A DNA stretch of 6,055 nucleotides from Clostridiaceae bacterium (GTDB lineage: Bacteria; Bacillota; Clostridia; Oscillospirales; Acutalibacteraceae), in contig CAJGBX010000081.1 of the NCBI GenBank assembly GCA_904501685.1, forward strand, positions 1-6,055, written 5' to 3'. This document shows positions 5,372 through 6,055 of the stretch, one piece after another. The notes under the pieces are model-generated. The model was not told the DNA's origin, ran no database searches, and worked only from the letters and a program-made list of their open reading frames with translations. Both the position numbers and the translations under genes were made by a program. How positions within the stretch are numbered: the stretch's first letter is position 1; each line of letters begins with the position of its first letter.

Positions 5372-6055
5372 CTATATATCTTCACCGCTGAGTGCCGACA
5401 TCAACGCCCAGCCATCATTGTCTACTACTTTAACCTTTACATTTAAGGCTTGTTCTACCTCAGATACCGTCACACTGTCCAGGAACATATCACCCTCGTG
5501 ACGCAGCATACACGAGGAAATCAGCAGCTCCTCACCCAAAGCCTTACCCTTTAACTGTTTAATTATATCAGTTCCGGTGACAAGTCCGGTAACAGTGATT
5601 TTGCCGCCAAAGAAATTGTTCCTTACAGCCACAACATCACACTCTAAATTATGCCATTTTTTCTTAGCTTTGTCAACAATATTCCGTATTAACGGCTCAG
5701 CCGCCTCGCCGGTCGCAACGGTAATCTTTCGGTGTGAACCGGGACCCTCAAAATCATCGATTGCCTCATCACATTCGTTTTGAAGCATTGCCCACATTCC
5801 TACACCGTTTTCCAGCTGTAAAAAATCACCGTAAAATGTGCTGTCGGGAATTTCTCTTTCAGCAATTAAATAAAATTCATCAGCCGCAAAAACTCTGCGT
5901 TCACCGTATTTTTCTAAGGTTTCATCACCGAATTTGGTTGTTATGTCAACCACTTTTGCAGCAGTTTCTTTATTAAAAGACTCTAAATCACTCAAGCCGT
6001 CTCGGTGACCGGTAAGTCCTACCGGCACTGCGGCAATACTCTTAATCGACGGAAA
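5372..6055 (-). CDS. DUF512 protein, C-terminal part (gene continues past right edge)
   Basis: The reading frame stays open to the window end, giving 227 residues of an incomplete gene. The last nine upstream codons (FPSIKSIAA) join onto VPVGLTGHRDGL, the conserved start of the DUF512 domain. The GTG at 6026-6028 is therefore an internal valine rather than the start. Further family marks are FLQLENGVGM, a TGEAAEP segment, NNFFGGKITVTGLVTGTD, and EGDMFLDSVTVSE near the end. Full-length relatives are about 430-450 residues, with an N-terminal PDZ-like segment and a radical-SAM-like Fe-S domain, none of which can be seen here. The biochemical role of the family is not established. It is encoded just upstream of der in many clostridia, and here the stop codon overlaps the der ribosome binding site. 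No frameshift is visible. Confidence 0.9.
   Translation of the reverse strand, partial: FPSIKSIAAVPVGLTGHRDGLSDLESFNKETAAKVVDITTKFGDETLEKYGERRVFAADEFYLIAEREIPDSTFYGDFLQLENGVGMWAMLQNECDEAIDDFEGPGSHRKITVATGEAAEPLIRNIVDKAKKKWHNLECDVVAVRNNFFGGKITVTGLVTGTDIIKQLKGKALGEELLISSCMLRHEGDMFLDSVTVSEVEQALNVKVKVVDNDGWALMSALSGEDI

Noticed and set aside
6026..6028. GTG as the start codon of the DUF512 gene
   Set aside because: The frame stays open upstream and its codons give FPSIKSIAA, which continues naturally into the conserved VPVGLTGHR motif; the gene is truncated by the window edge.

Overview
The window looks like a chromosomal segment of a low-to-moderate GC Gram-positive anaerobe, most likely a gut clostridium of the Oscillospiraceae/Ruminococcaceae type. 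This rests on the strong AGGAGG-like ribosome binding sites, an anaerobic ribonucleotide reductase activase, the clostridial-style order DUF512 gene–der–plsY–gpsA, and a GC-rich palindromic repeat of the CCCTCCTTGTAAAGGAGGG type that I associate with such genomes. The assignment is inferred from gene content and style; no database search was possible.

Right side (about 2320-6055, minus strand): a tight housekeeping operon read leftwards. It holds the C-terminal part of a DUF512 (putative radical-SAM/PDZ) protein that runs off the right edge, then der (EngA, tandem-GTPase ribosome assembly factor), plsY (acyl-phosphate glycerol-3-phosphate acyltransferase) and gpsA (glycerol-3-phosphate dehydrogenase). 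The DUF512 stop codon is built into the der ribosome binding site, and plsY and gpsA share an ATGA overlap. GpsA makes the glycerol-3-phosphate that PlsY acylates, so two consecutive steps of phospholipid synthesis are translationally linked. A bidirectional terminator at 2286-2316 closes the operon.

Middle (about 808-2316): two divergent genes with good sigma-A-type promoters in the 166-base gap between them. nrdG (minus) encodes the radical-SAM activase of the anaerobic ribonucleotide reductase; its partner nrdD is not in the window. The plus-strand gene encodes a 254-residue soluble protein I cannot name with confidence.

Left side (1-805): the accessory-looking part. A strong hairpin terminator (40-69) is followed by a 135-base structured inverted-repeat element (116-250). 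Then come two small divergent genes: a 63-residue ribbon-helix-helix (Arc-type) DNA-binding protein on the minus strand and a 73-residue cysteine-rich, probably metal-binding protein on the plus strand. The shared control region between them carries four exact CTTAAAAT copies plus one variant, a plausible operator for the ribbon-helix-helix protein.

I see no CRISPR array, tRNA, rRNA, transposase, or clear novel multi-gene system. The most interesting items are the structured repeat, the small regulator/cysteine-rich pair with its repeated operator-like motif, and the unidentified 254-residue protein.
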